Below, one piece after another: positions 13,054 to 23,741 of a DNA stretch of 64,000 nucleotides. Both the position numbers and the translations under genes were made by a program. The notes below the pieces were generated by a model. That model did not search any database. It had not been told where the DNA came from and worked only from the letters and a program-made list of their open reading frames with translations. The stretch's first letter is position 1, and the number at the start of each line of letters is the position of its first letter. The DNA comes from Hordeum vulgare subsp. vulgare (taxonomy: Eukaryota > Streptophyta > Magnoliopsida > Poales > Poaceae): NCBI RefSeq assembly GCF_904849725.1, contig NC_058518.1:506651225-506715224 (forward strand). Direction: 5' to 3'.

Positions 13054-14511
13054 TGATGACCCACAAGTATATGGGATCAATCGTAGTCCTTTCGATAAGT
13101 AAGAGTGTCGAACCCAACAAGGAGCAGAAGGAAATGACAAGCGGTTTTCAGCAAGGAATTCTTTGCAAGTGCTCAGTGATAGATAGTTTTATAACACGAT
13201 AATTTGTAATAAGTGACAAGTAACAATAGTAGAAAATGTGCAGCAAGGTAGTCCAATCCTTTTTGTAGCAAAGGACATGCCTGAAAGTACTTTTATATTA
13301 AGCAAGCACTCTTGAGGACACATGGGAATTTCTGTCTAGTAATGTTCATCATGTTGAGTTGATTCACGTTCACTATTTTAATAATTTGATATGTGGGTGG
13401 ATCGGTGCTAAGGTGTTGTTCTTACTTGAACAAACAACCAACTTATGATTATTCTATCTCGCAAGCATAGGCAACAATGAAAAAAGAATTATGATAAATC
13501 TAACCATAGCATTAAACGTGTGGATCTAAATCGACCCCTCGTGAAGCAACGCATAAACTAGGGTTTAAGCTTCTGTCACTCTTGCAACCCATCATCTACT
13601 TGTTACTTCACAGTGACTTCCCTTAGGACCATACCATGGTGAAGTGTCATGTAGTCGACGTTCACATGACACCACTAAGAGAAGTAACAACATACATATC
13701 ATCAAAATATCGAATGAATACCAACTTTACATGATTACTTATAACAAGACTGCTCCCATGTCCTCAGAAACAAAAGTAACTACTCACATCTCATCAACAT
13801 GTTCAAGATCAGAGGTATAATAATTGTGATTAAGGATCTGAACATGATATCTTCCACCAAGTAATCCAACAAGCATGAACTACAAGATGTAATCAACACA
13901 ACTAGTAACTCACAGGTACCAACATTGAATACAAGAGATGAGATGGTGATGGTGAAGGTGTTGATGAAGATTGGTCCTCCCACGAAGCAGGAAGCGTTGA
14001 TGATGAAGATGGCTTCGATTTCACCCTCCTAGAGGGAAGTTTCCCTGGCAGAATCTCTCTACTGGAGAGCAAAAGGGCCTCTGCCTTGAGACGACGGCGC
14101 TTCATCCCGAAAGGTTGCATATGAATTTTTCTAGGGAAAAACACATCATATAGAAGAAGAGGGATGTTAGAGGACCTGCAGGGGCCCACAAGCTAGGGGC
14201 TAGCGGGGGCGGTCGCCCCCTGTTGGCTTGTGGCTAGCAGGTGGCCCCCCTATGGTATATTTTTGTCCCAATAATTCTTAAATATTTCAGAAAAATTCTC
14301 TGTGAAGTTTCAGGTCATTTGGAGTCTGCTGATTTTTCTGTCTTTTTCTTTGTTTCTCGATCCAGAATTCCAGTTTTTAGATATTTCTCTCTTTGTGATG
14401 TACCTTGCATATTCAGGAAGAAAGGACGTAAGAATTGTATGAAAACAAAGAATAATAGACAAGAATAACACAAATATCAATAATAATTCATGATGCAAAA
14501 TGGACGTATCA
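13054..14511 (-). mobile_element. Solo Gypsy LTR (TGATACGTCC type)
   Basis: The LTR is 1,458 bp. On the minus strand it starts TGATACGTCCATTTTGCAT and ends ACTTGTGGGTCATCA, one of the commonest Gypsy LTR types in Triticeae. The flanks are CATAC (13049-13053) and CGTAC (14512-14516), a 5-bp TSD with one change consistent with CpG decay. No internal domain is present, so it is a solo LTR left by recombination between two LTRs. Confidence 0.88.
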
Positions 14512-14569
14512 CGTACCCATGCATGCGTGCATGCAGTGTATTGGCGTGTGTGTTTTGGTGAATTGCATG

Positions 14570-14815
14570 AAATGATCGGCACGATGGAGGAGACGATAGC
14601 GAAGATATTGTGGGAGTGGAGTGAGGCGGCGGCGGCGGCAAGACGGAGCAAGGGGGTCGTGTTGGACGTGGAGAGGGGCGTGGTGAGAAACTCGACGAAG
14701 ATCGCTAGGGCCAGCTTCACCATCGACGAAAAGGACGGCACACAGGTGTTCGAGAAGCTGCATGGCATGCAGGTGATGTTGTTCATCTCTAAGGCCCTCC
14801 ACTATGTAGGCCAAA
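14570..14815 (+). pseudogene. Cytochrome P450 exon fragment (CYP72 clan-like)
   Basis: The plus frame contains the stretch MIGTMEETIAKILWEWSE, then DVERGVVRNSTKIARASFTID and VFEKLHGMQVMLF. This matches the region between helices C and F of CYP72-clan P450s (CYP709/CYP714-like), where the usual pattern is DVEREVVRNAAEIIARASFG. The family member is inferred. The heme-binding cysteine region, the I-helix and the N-terminal membrane anchor are all absent, so this is a single exon fragment of a monooxygenase gene. The homology stops at about 14810, possibly at an exon border. A solo LTR lies 60 bp upstream. Confidence 0.65.
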
Positions 14816-15343
14816 AGAGGTGTCAAATTCACTTTTACTGCATTTAGCATTGATGTCCTTCATTGTCAACTCGGTGCCTCAAATAATTTTTAGGGCACCA
14901 GAGCACCTACTTGCTTCAGTGACAAATTCACTCACGCGATAAAAAATGGGCATGTGTGCGAGAGGAAGACTCTGGTAGTTGGTTGTTTGATTTGTTTTCC
15001 TTTGTTTATAGTACATGTGTGCTTGTCCTCATAGGGTGCCAAACTAGCGGTGTCAAAAGATTTTCATTTGGCATACCTTTTAGAACTATGGCATTTGTCA
15101 CATAGTGGAAGGCCTAACCATCCTTATATTTTATTAAAGAGGAAGTATGTTATGTTCCTACGCATACATTATCTTATTTTTAAGATGCTAGTATCGGCAA
15201 CGACGGATCTTAGTGCATTGCTAGGGGCTCCCCCCCCCCCCCCCACACACACAAAAGGATTGGCATTTGCATGCATATTTTTTTTGAGAGAGTTTAGATT
15301 GTAAATTTTGTGTGCGCCCCCTTCCTACCTCCACTAATTCATA
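14816..15343. other. AT-rich non-coding stretch
   Basis: Nothing recognisable is seen apart from a C-rich and CA microsatellite at about 15230-15253. It may include a degraded intron of the P450 fragment. Confidence 0.3.
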
Positions 15344-15660
15344 CTCCCTTCATTCCTTTATATAAGGTGTATTTATTTTTTAATAAAATTCCATAATGTA
15401 AGGTGCAAATCTTGTAAATCCTTGTAATTCCCTTATTAGCCCTCAAAAAAAGGAAAGTATCTCTTTTATGATTGTTTGTATCTTTAATTGTATCAAAAAA
15501 GGAAATTATATCTCTCCCGATTGCGTGCATCTCTTACTTTTCTAGACTCATTGATTTACTTGCCACTAATCAATAAATTTGTCAAGTGTAATTTTGTCGT
15601 AATACCTCTATAATTATGTCGCTTGATCACCGTGCCAAAAATTATACACCTTACGTAAGA
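15344..15660. mobile_element. Degenerate Stowaway-like MITE
   Basis: The left end reads CTCCCTTCATTCCTTTATAT after a TA. The inverted TATACACCTTACGTAAG motif at about 15644-15660 resembles the inner part of the right end. The outermost right terminus is not preserved, so the boundary is approximate. Confidence 0.35.
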
Positions 15661-16400
15661 AAATTTGTCAAAAGTATATTCTATCCCCTCCCTCTCCCCA
15701 AAGAACGGTGTGAAGCACCGCCACTATCCGTGCGTATCTAGGGCATTAGATGGATGTGTCTATAAATAGACGAAATGCGCCACAAAGTTGTGTGTGTAGC
15801 AAAACGCATGTGCTTGGATGTGGCCTTGTTGACGCATGGGACCTTCCATCGGAGAAGGAACTCACCAACGTAGGCAATGGATAAATGATGGCGATTCTTA
15901 ATTCTGTAGCTAATAAGATTGTAACATTACATGGGGCATCCTGTAACCACAGGTCGGTTAGGTGCTCCCTACTTGAAAGCTTAGCTAAGAAATATACAAC
16001 CCTATTTTGAGTACAAATAATTTTTATGTGTAAGTTTATCATAGACAAAATGGTTATTCGCAAAAAAGAGAGAGAGAGAGACAAAATGGACATCGTTCTA
16101 TTCGTAAACATTTTTGTAAGACTGTGATAATTATTGGCTAAATATTGCATGAGAAAATTGTGGTCAAAACATGTATCTGGGCAGTCAAAATACGCCTTAT
16201 ATGAAACATGAAGAGTATGTATTATTAGGCATGTTTTCAGCTAGTTCATATCGTTATTTCTGTAATTTGCGCTATTGTTTTAGGATTAGACGATGAATCT
16301 ACCAAAAGACAGGAAATAGTCATACATAGTATCTACACACATCTTGAAGGAACATTTCTAGACTATGATGAGATCTTTTCACCAAGTATATTAGATCGTA
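15661..16400. other. AT-rich intergenic stretch
   Basis: No gene, TIR or LTR is recognised. A short GA microsatellite sits at about 16064-16081. The minus-strand ORF at 15746-16150 has no domain and is considered chance. Confidence 0.3.
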
Positions 16401-16492
16401 CTCCCTTCGTCCCAAAATAAATGTCTCACCTTAGTATAATTTTATATTAAAGTTAATACAAAGTTGAGACACTTATTTTGGGTTGGAGGGAG
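16401..16492. mobile_element. Stowaway MITE (92 bp)
   Basis: TIRs are CTCCCTTCGTCCCAAAATAA on the left and, inverted, CTCCCTCCAACCCAAAATAA on the right. TA flanks both sides (16399-16400, 16493-16494). It is a Tc1/mariner-derived MITE typical of grasses. Confidence 0.9.
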
Positions 16493-16710
16493 TAGTAAGG
16501 AACAAATCCGTAAGTGTGCCTTGGTGAAAAGAAATAACCTTCCAATTGCACGGTAACATTTTCTAAATACAAATTGTGCATTTATTTAATGAAAATAAAA
16601 TTGTTCTTACTGTACAAACATTTATATATTTGAACTGAAACATTTTCTTCAATATTTGAACTATCTTTTCTTCTGACACCAGACTCTCCCTTTTCAGACT
16701 CAATTACAAA

Positions 16711-16755
16711 CACTCTCTCTCTCTCTCTCTCTGTGTGTATGTGTGTGTGCGCAAA
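16711..16755. repeat. CT/GT microsatellite
   Basis: A run of CT dinucleotides is followed by GT dinucleotides. Confidence 0.8.
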
Positions 16756-16879
16756 TCCACAAGTTTTATTTTCTTGTGACAATTTACATGATTCATATAT
16801 TTTAAAATAGAATCATTTTTTTTATATATTTGAATTGATGGTGCTAAGACCTTCAGAGCAAGCTCTTGGATACATTTCA

Positions 16880-17570
16880 AACATATTTAAATTTCAAAGT
16901 TTCAATTAAATTATTTCACTCAATCTATTTCATTGTGTGAAACATTTTTTTTTGTGATTTTCTTGAAGAAGACCAAATACAAGTGTGTGAAGCTGATATT
17001 TGCGCAGCATAAATGGAGTTGCTTATTTCAGTGAATCTGCTTATGTGTGAAGCTGCTTATTTTCAAAAAAAAATCAGTCACTGAAAATTGTTCTTTTGAT
17101 TGAGTATTTTTTTTAAACAAGTGAAATACTATTTTGATTTGAGAAATATCTATTTTTGGGAATGATTGACGTTTCAAATGTGTGAAAACTGTTGTCTGAC
17201 TACAGTGAAATTGGTTTTTGAAATTCGTAAAATGATTACTTTTTCAATCAAGTCAACATCATTTGAAACACTTAAATATGTTTTTTTTCTTCTGAAATGA
17301 GTGATATCTTTTTATTGAAACGATGATCTATTTTTCAATTAAGTGAATCCTTTTCTTAAAATAGAGTCAAATGAGTGTTTTCGAATGAGTATTTTTTTAA
17401 ATAAGTTCAATAAGCTTTTAAAATGAGTGAAATCAGTTTTTCCAAATGACTGAAGCCAGTTGTTTTTATCGAAATCTCTTTTCGGAAATGTGTGAAATTA
17501 TTATTTTTGAATGGGCCAAAATCTGTGTTTGGAAAATTAGTGAAATATGTGTGTTTGAAACTCGTTAACT
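16880..17570. repeat. Degenerate minisatellite with GTGAAAT cores
   Basis: Motifs like GAGTGAAAT or GTGTGAAA followed by T-runs recur every few tens of bases through this AT-rich stretch. Unit length varies, so it is a decayed tandem array rather than a clean satellite. No coding potential is seen. Confidence 0.5.
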
Positions 17571-17892
17571 ATAGAAATATGAAACCAATTTTGTCCTATG
17601 CAAAATGGACTATGATTGAAATCAGTGTAAGCATTGTGGTACATGACTCCAAAGGCTGGTCATGCAAAATTAAAATATGAAATTACATGCTGGCCATGCT
17701 TCCGATCTACGCTACTCCACATCGATGGCGGCTTCTATTCTGGTGTGTTTGTCCTATGTGATTTTAGCACAATGACTTTTTAACTGTTTACTGCAATAAG
17801 TTTTTCCTGGCTCCAATGAGGGAAGGATAATGACAGAGGCACGCCTTTGGCTCACTTCAGTGCTTGTACTTGTCGCTAAGTGGCCTACGATC

Positions 17893-18060
17893 CTGGATGT
17901 AATTTTTGATATATATGATGTTCATTGTACTGCCATGATTGAACGGATCTGAATGTAATTTTTATTATTTCCTATGTTTGTTGTACTGCGATGATTGAAT
18001 GGAACTGGATATAGTTTTTGTTATTTCTTATGTTCGTTGTACTATCATCATTGAAGATGA
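17893..18060. repeat. Three tandem copies of a 56-bp unit
   Basis: Units start at 17893, 17949 and 18005 with CTGGATGTAATTTTT, CTGAATGTAATTTTT and CTGGATATAGTTTTT. Each contains TTGTACT and ends near CATGATTGAA. The upstream stretch from about 17815 resembles 3' ends of grass non-LTR or retrogene-type repeats; this link is an inference. Confidence 0.75.
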
Positions 18061-18599
18061 ATAGGTAGAAAATTCCGAAAAAAGTTACATGCTGATTCTC
18101 ATGAAAAAAAATTACACGCTGATTAGGGGACTTTTCTCTTCCACTCCTCCATGTGTGTGTGTGTACGCGCGCATGCATGCGTGTCAAAATTTAAGTTATT
18201 ATCAAGACATGGCATGTACCAGTATGTAAGTATTGTAGGGCTAAATTTTTTGGCAGCTCAAAACATAAGCCGTGTACTTCCTAATTTTTCTCATAAGCCG
18301 TCTCTCTTATTCACGAACTCTTCTAAACTAGTGATATGGTAACTAATTTAGAAATCTCATCAAATTTATGGAACAACTTTTTTAAGCTAAAGAGAGACAA
18401 CTTATTTTTTAAGCAGCCCGAGAGAACTGGCATGTGGTAATGTGTGTGTTGGACTTTTTTCAAGAAATGTATTTTGTTGTTAGCAATGATGATGCAGAAT
18501 TCTGTAAATCAATATGTGGTTGGATGGTTAAAAGTATAGTGATATCCTTTGTCACACGAGTCAAGTCCTAGAATTGATGTTTGTTTTTTATGAATTTAT
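18061..18599. other. AT-rich non-coding stretch
   Basis: It contains a GT/CG-rich microsatellite at about 18150-18182. Nothing else is recognised. Confidence 0.3.
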
Positions 18600-18805
18600 T
18601 TCAGGCCTTCTAACGATGTGCATTCAACAAAAGAAGATGTCCCCGTGGATAATAAAACCGTCTGTGGTGACTTCCTCAATATCAAGATGATGTGCTAGCT
18701 CAAACTCTCGAAGGTGTTGATAGGGATAGAGTGCGTTCGTGCATTCATAGCCACAAATGTATATGTGTATGTATGAATGTTTCCGCATGTACTATGTTAA
18801 AAAAG
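18600..18805 (+). mobile_element. LINE-like 3' end
   Basis: The stretch resembles the shared 3' end of Triticeae LINEs: a segment near GGTGACTTCCTCAATATCAAG, then AAGGTGTTGATAGGGATAG, then GT-rich DNA ending in GTTAAAAAA at about 18796. No reverse transcriptase is present, so it would be a 5'-truncated copy. The assignment is from remembered family features. Confidence 0.45.
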
Positions 18806-18965
18806 GTGTAGCTAGATGTCAGTCGAGTGAGACTTGATGAAATCTGAGTGAAATGGCAGAACATATAATTTTTTTTGAAATATCTCCAGGTAAGATATCA
18901 CTTATATTTAACAATCCTTTTCAAGAGGATGATGTTGAATTCTTCATACGTGACAGCCAAGCATA

Positions 18966-19049
18966 CTATCTCTGTACCTAAATACTTGTAGTTGAAGAGA
19001 ACTAGTTTAATTATCTCTAACTACAAGTACTTAGGTACAAAAGGAGAAA
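18966..19049. mobile_element. Stowaway MITE (about 84 bp)
   Basis: Left CTATCTCTGTACCTAAATAC and right GTACTTAGGTACAAAAGGAG are near-perfect inverted copies flanked by TA. The termini differ by a few bases. Confidence 0.7.
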
Positions 19050-19369
19050 TAGGCATCATGGATTCCACGCATGATCATTAAAAGCATCTTCAACAGACGC
19101 CCAAAAACTGTTTCACGTGTTAAAAATCGTCTTTTTTGGGTGCGGAGACGCTCCTGCAGATGCTGCAAAATAGGGCGAGCGTAAAAAAAAATAAAGCATG
19201 CGTTAAAAAAACGCTATCGCATGCTGTAAATTAAGACACTGTACCGCACGCGCTTTAAAATTTACACTGCGTGTTTTTTATGCACGTGTTTCTGAGCATA
19301 GGAAAAATTAATGTTGATCGCAACGCGTCGTCCTCAATACAAAAGCAGAAAAGTTGGCTCTCGTTAGGG

Positions 19370-20368
19370 AATACGAATGCCCCAGAGAAGGCCAAAATTC
19401 ACATGCGGCGCTTGATGAGGAATGGACTGGCAGTTGGATCTGAATTACATCGGCCAAGAATTGAGCCTCGAGTGTTTTTTCAACGCAAAAAAAAAAAAAG
19501 CCTCAAGTGTTTTGTGCGGCGTGTGGAAGAGATGAAACTACGTATATACCATCGCTTCTGGGCTTGCCCACACTCTGCGTTATTCTGGAAGGTCTTACGC
19601 GAGGAAAAGGAGGTGCTGATGGCGATCCCACCGGAGGCGAACAAGCCCCCAATCGCGTTATCAAAATGGCTACAACAATGGTTTGCGGAGGCGAGCGAAG
19701 ACTCGAAGAAGTTAATGGTCCAGGCAGTGTATGGTCTCTGATTAGCCAGGAATGAGGCACGCGATGGAAAAAGGATGACAGATGCCCGAGGTGTTGCTGA
19801 TTCAGTCATTAGGTTTAATGAAGAATAGAGACTAGTACACGAAAACAAGGTTAAAACTCCTACCCCGGCACTGGCTGTGAGGTGATAAACACCGGAGCAA
19901 GGATGAATAAAGGTTAATGCTGACGGAGCGATGTCCAAGCCTAATGATCGAGCAGGAGGCGATGTAGTCACACGAGACCGCCGAGGGGCTTTCAGAGCTG
20001 GTGCATGTTTCAATTTTCTGGGGGTATCTTGTCCGGAACTTGCTGAGATTCTGGCTTGCAGGGTCAAGCTGACGATGCAACTTGACGCTCCTAGGGTGCA
20101 TGTGGAAGTGGACAACAAGAACGTGATGGACATGCTCAACGAAAGCTAGAAGAACTTAACAACTGTTGCAGCCATCATCGAGGAGATGAAGGAGTTGTTT
20201 CGATCAAAGCTAGCTTCTAAGGTAAGATGGGTCCGAAGGAATGGGAATAAAGCTGCCCATGCTCTAGCTAGAGAGGGAGTGTGTTTAGGCCTAAGTAGAG
20301 TTTGGCTGAATATGCCATCAGACTGCATTCTTTGTTTTGTTTCTGATGACATTTCAAACATGGTTTAA
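19370..20368 (+). pseudogene. LINE-type zf-RVT / RNase H-like relic
   Basis: Two homologous blocks are spread over several frames. At 19375-19750 there is a zf-RVT-like block (PEKAKIHMRRLMRNGLAV, then HRFWACPHSALFWKVL). At about 19900-20368 there is an RNase H-like block, with NADGAMSKPND, AELAEILACR-type sequence, HVEVDNKNVMDMLN, and WVRRNGNKAAHALAREGV near the end. This architecture is typical of plant non-LTR retrotransposon ends and their derived host genes. The frame changes at an A-run near 19490 and again near 19745 and 20060, so no functional protein is expected. The final block (20186-20368) is the best preserved. Confidence 0.7.
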
Positions 20369-20400
20369 GCAATAAAGAGTGGTGTGATCTAAAAAAAATG

Positions 20401-20408
20401 CTATAAAT
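20401..20408 (+). promoter_or_regulatory. Possible TATA box for the helicase gene
   Basis: CTATAAAT lies about 250 bp upstream of the ATG at 20657 and inside the right end of the TIR element. The position is plausible for a promoter, but AT-rich DNA surrounds it and there is no other support. Confidence 0.2.
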
Positions 20409-20739
20409 TACAATGTAAAATTATTTTAGTGTTCGATATTTTTGAGGGTCGGTTGGATATGCTCTTATGGTCCGTGGTACTCTATCGCCATTTTCAGCAG
20501 TTGACCGTGCCGGATACGAACTCTCCTCTGACTCCGAGTCGGCGTCGGCGGCTGATCCGGCCTTTATGTACAGAAGCAGCAGCAGCATCGAACCCTCCCT
20601 CCAGTCCCGTGCAAGCCGACCACCGCCGCGCGTCCTCTCCTGCCAGCAGCGCCGCCATGAAGCGAACCTTGGACGCTGCGGGAAAAGCGCCGCCATGTCG
20701 AAGGCGCCGCCATGAACCGGGAGCGCGGAGCCGAGCCCG

Positions 20740-22641
20740 GTGTTCCTCTCCCGGGAAAAGCGCCAGCGCCTCGCCCTCGAGCGCCGCCAGGCCGCCGTCG
20801 CCGACCAGCGCCGCTCCGCGCTCCCCACTCCGCCGCCTCCCCCTCGCGATTCCTCTTCACCACGACGAGAATATCAGGGCCGGCACCGTGACCGCCGCGA
20901 CAGAGATCGGAACAGGGACAGGGACAGGGACGGCAGGGAGAAAGATCGGGCGGTTAAGATGGCGGAGAGGGCGCGGGAGAAGGAGCTGGAGGCCATCAGG
21001 GAGCAGTACCTCGGGGGATCCGACGGCAAGAAGCCTAAGACGGTCGCCAAGCTGCGGGACAGGTTCCGCTTCGACTGGGCGAGCACGGACGACACCAGCC
21101 GCGTCGACGCCGCCAACGACCAGCCAGCGCACGGCGGGCTGCTGCTCTACGGCCGCGGCTTCCTCGCCGGCATCGACCGGCGCGAGCAGAAGAAGGCCGC
21201 GGCGGCCGCGCTACAGAAGGAGTCCGGCGCCGGCGCCGCGGCCAGGTACGACGCCATCGACATGCGAGTCGACAGGCACTGGACGGACAAGCGCGCCGAG
21301 GAAATGACGGAGCGCGACTGGCGGATCCTGCGCGAGGACTTCGGCATCTCCTACAGGGGCTCCCGCGTGCCCCGGCCCATGCGGAGCTGGGCGGAGAGCG
21401 GGCTCGGCGCCGAGTTGCTCCGCAACGTCGACAGGGCCGGGTACCGGAAGCCCACGCCGATCCAGATGGCCGCCGTGCCGCTCGGCCTCCAGCGGCGCGA
21501 CGTCATCGGCGTCGCCCAGACCGGCTCTGGCAAGACCGCCGCCTTCGTGCTCCCCATGCTGGCCTACATCGCCGGCATGGCTCCCCCGACCAGCCATAGC
21601 GAGGAGGGCGAGGGCCCGTACGCGCTCATCCTGGGGCCGACACGGGAGCTTGCGCAGAAGATCGAGCGGGAGACGGTGAAGCTCGCTGCGCACCTACGCA
21701 TCAGGGTGGTGTCCATCGTGGGTGGCAAGGCGGACGGCCAGTCGACGATCCAGAAGCAGGCGAGCATGCTCGAGCAGGGTTGCGAGGTCATCGTCGCGAC
21801 GCCGGGCAGGCTCCTCGACTGCCTGGAGAGCAGGTACGCCGTGCTCAACCGGTGCAGCTACGTGGTTCTCGACGAGGCCGACAGGATGATCGACATGGGG
21901 TTCGAGCCGCAGGTCGTCGGCGTGCTCGACGCGATGCCGTCGAGCCACCTGAAGCCGGAGAGCGCGGACGAGGAGCTGGACGAGGCGAGGACCTACAGGA
22001 CGACCCACATGTTCAGCGCCACCATGCCGCCGGCCGTGGAGCGGCTCGCCAGGAAGTACCTCCGGAACCCGGTGGCCGTCACGGTCGGCTCCGCCGGCAA
22101 GGCGGCGGACCTCGTCGCCCAGAACGTGGTCATGGTGAAGGTGCAAGAGAAGATGCCACGGCTGACGAGGATCCTCGCCGACCTCGGCAAGGACAGAAGA
22201 ACGGCCATTGTGTTCTGCAACACGAAGAATTCGGTGGAGAAGCTGACCAACGATTTGGAATACGCAGGGATGTGCAGGGTGACGGCGCTGCAGGGGGGGA
22301 AGTCGCAGGACGAGAGGAAGGCCAGTCTCGAGGGGTTCAGGAACGGCAGGTTCAACGTGCTCGTGGCCACCGACCTGGCCGCCCGCGGCATCGACGTCCC
22401 GGAGGTCGCTCACGTGATCAACTACGAGATGCCCAGCTCGATCGATCTGTACACGCATCGTATCGGGAGGACCGGGCGTGCGGGGAAGAAGGGGCTCTCG
22501 ACATCGTTTCTGACCATGGAGGACACTGACATTTTCTATGATCTTAAGCAGATGCTTGTGCAGAGCAATTGTCCCGTGCCGCCGGAGCTTGCCAGGCATG
22601 AGGCGTACGTCCAAGTTCAATCCAGGGTCTGTTCCTGGTAG
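20740..22641 (+). CDS. RH21: PRP28/DDX23-type DEAD-box RNA helicase (RH21-like), both termini frame-disrupted
   Basis: The ORF has 633 codons without introns. An RS/RD-rich N-terminus (residues 41-72) precedes a complete helicase core: Q motif PTPIQ 238-242, motif I AQTGSGKT 259-266, Ia PTRELAQ 300-306, TPGR 354-357, DEAD 378-381, SAT 426-428, [10 protein letters not shown] 543-552, [10 protein letters not shown] 573-582. The family (yeast Prp28, human DDX23, plant RH21) swaps U1 for U6 snRNA at the 5' splice site during spliceosome activation in the nucleus. Plant RH21 proteins have, as I recall, about 730 residues. The ORF is open from a GTG. An in-frame TGA at 20713 blocks any upstream ATG, and the first in-frame ATG is residue 74 (20959). 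The likely original start, MKRTLDAAGKAPP at 20657, is in another frame. At the 3' end the expected [15 protein letters not shown] tail also lies in another frame, ending at 22681. This may be a diverged second copy or young pseudogene. A sequencing error at both ends is possible. Confidence 0.85.
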   Translation: MFLSREKRQRLALERRQAAVADQRRSALPTPPPPPRDSSSPRREYQGRHRDRRDRDRNRDRDRDGREKDRAVKMAERAREKELEAIREQYLGGSDGKKPKTVAKLRDRFRFDWASTDDTSRVDAANDQPAHGGLLLYGRGFLAGIDRREQKKAAAAALQKESGAGAAARYDAIDMRVDRHWTDKRAEEMTERDWRILREDFGISYRGSRVPRPMRSWAESGLGAELLRNVDRAGYRKPTPIQMAAVPLGLQRRDVIGVAQTGSGKTAAFVLPMLAYIAGMAPPTSHSEEGEGPYALILGPTRELAQKIERETVKLAAHLRIRVVSIVGGKADGQSTIQKQASMLEQGCEVIVATPGRLLDCLESRYAVLNRCSYVVLDEADRMIDMGFEPQVVGVLDAMPSSHLKPESADEELDEARTYRTTHMFSATMPPAVERLARKYLRNPVAVTVGSAGKAADLVAQNVVMVKVQEKMPRLTRILADLGKDRRTAIVFCNTKNSVEKLTNDLEYAGMCRVTALQGGKSQDERKASLEGFRNGRFNVLVATDLAARGIDVPEVAHVINYEMPSSIDLYTHRIGRTGRAGKKGLSTSFLTMEDTDIFYDLKQMLVQSNCPVPPELARHEAYVQVQSRVCSW

Positions 22642-23010
22642 ACCTTCGAGAAGAAATGGCACCGTCCATGCATACTGCTGATCAATATGAGCAGGAACCG
22701 AAGGCGCGCCTTCGTAACAATATGAGAAGAATTCGACGAGAATGTTAGGGAGCCAGATGACGTACACCCATTAATGTTGATCAGAGCAATTTCAGTGTTA
22801 TTATTACATTGGAAAGCCACGTTACTGGTTTGTGGTAAATATATTTAGTGGTGATTTGTACCTGACCTTATACTAATACACCCTGGATGTTATAATGCAA
22901 TCTTTGTCATGCCCAAAAATGTAGACCTTTTGTCAGCTTTTGAAGTGTTTGATTATTTGATTTGATGTCTTATGTTCTATATGCGCTTTTTTTGACCTGT
23001 AAGGCATTAA
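22642..23010. other. 3' flank of the helicase gene
   Basis: AT-rich sequence that starts with the out-of-frame remainder of the helicase C-terminus (to 22681) and the probable 3' UTR. No other gene is seen. Confidence 0.4.
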
Positions 23011-23402
23011 GGTTCTGGTTGGAACCACACAGATTACATAATCCAGCTTTTATAATATATTCTGTCTTCAAATAGGACAGATTATGATGTAGATTATAAA
23101 AACTAGATGGATAGATTATTAAAAACTCATAATCTACTCTACCCCAACTAAAACCAGATTATGGATTGCTAATGACCCACTATCCTTGTAAAGTTGGAGA
23201 TAATTACATTCATGCCACCGTCACCCTCTTCTTTTAAAAAAAACAAAGGACAGACAGGTCATTATGCAATGTAAAACCTGAATTACAGTTTATATAATTT
23301 GGCATCCAAACATGCTCATCTAGATTATTTTTATAAATCAGATTATATAATCTACCTTCATGCTCCAGATTATCATAATCTATTGTGGTTCCAAACAGAG
23401 CC
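23011..23402. mobile_element. Tourist-type MITE (392 bp)
   Basis: The left end GGTTCTGGTTGGAACCACA and the inverted right end GGCTCTGTTTGGAACCACA match well. TAA flanks both sides (23008-23010, 23403-23405). AT-rich dyads of the AGATTATATAATCT type fill the interior. TAA duplications mark PIF/Harbinger-derived MITEs. Confidence 0.85.
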
Positions 23403-23741
23403 TAACACGTTACTATTTCAGATCTATTTTTCTATCATTTATGCAGGAGTCATCTTTTTTTTTTGCAAGAATATGCAGGAGTCATCTGATGTACCTGATC
23501 TTCATTACCTTCAACAGTTTAGTCCTAAGAGGTGACATTTACTTTCTTATTTTTTTAATTTCATCTGTACTCCAGTTCGTATTTTGCAACTAAGTTCCGC
23601 GTTCTAAGGTTTCACTAGAAGAAATGAACAAATGATATGTGGATTGTTACTACAAAAAATATCTCAATCTTTCATGTTTATCCTAATTTCTAAGTTCTTC
23701 CCCAGTCTACCCGAATTCCTCTTCTGGATGATTGCACATTT

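Larger units (their letters stand above)
19081..20464. mobile_element. TIR element carrying an RNase H-like relic
   Basis: The left end AAGCATCTTCAACAGAC and the inverted right end GAGCATATCCAACCGAC match at 13 of 17 bases. TTA flanks both sides (19078-19080, 20465-20467), as in PIF/Harbinger or Tourist-type elements. The interior is an RNase H-like coding relic on the plus strand, so the element may have captured it, or the relic may be part of a composite repeat. The right end lies only about 190 bp upstream of the putative helicase start codon. Confidence 0.5.

Noticed and set aside
20429..21307. Plus-strand ORF of 292 codons overlapping the helicase start
   Set aside because: Only its first residues (from 20657) match the expected helicase N-terminus. 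The rest is Arg/Pro/Ser-rich shadow translation of the correct frame.
21694..22767. Long minus-strand ORF (357 codons) opposite the helicase
   Set aside because: Shadow frame of very GC-rich coding DNA. The plus strand encodes all helicase motifs; the minus frame has no domain.
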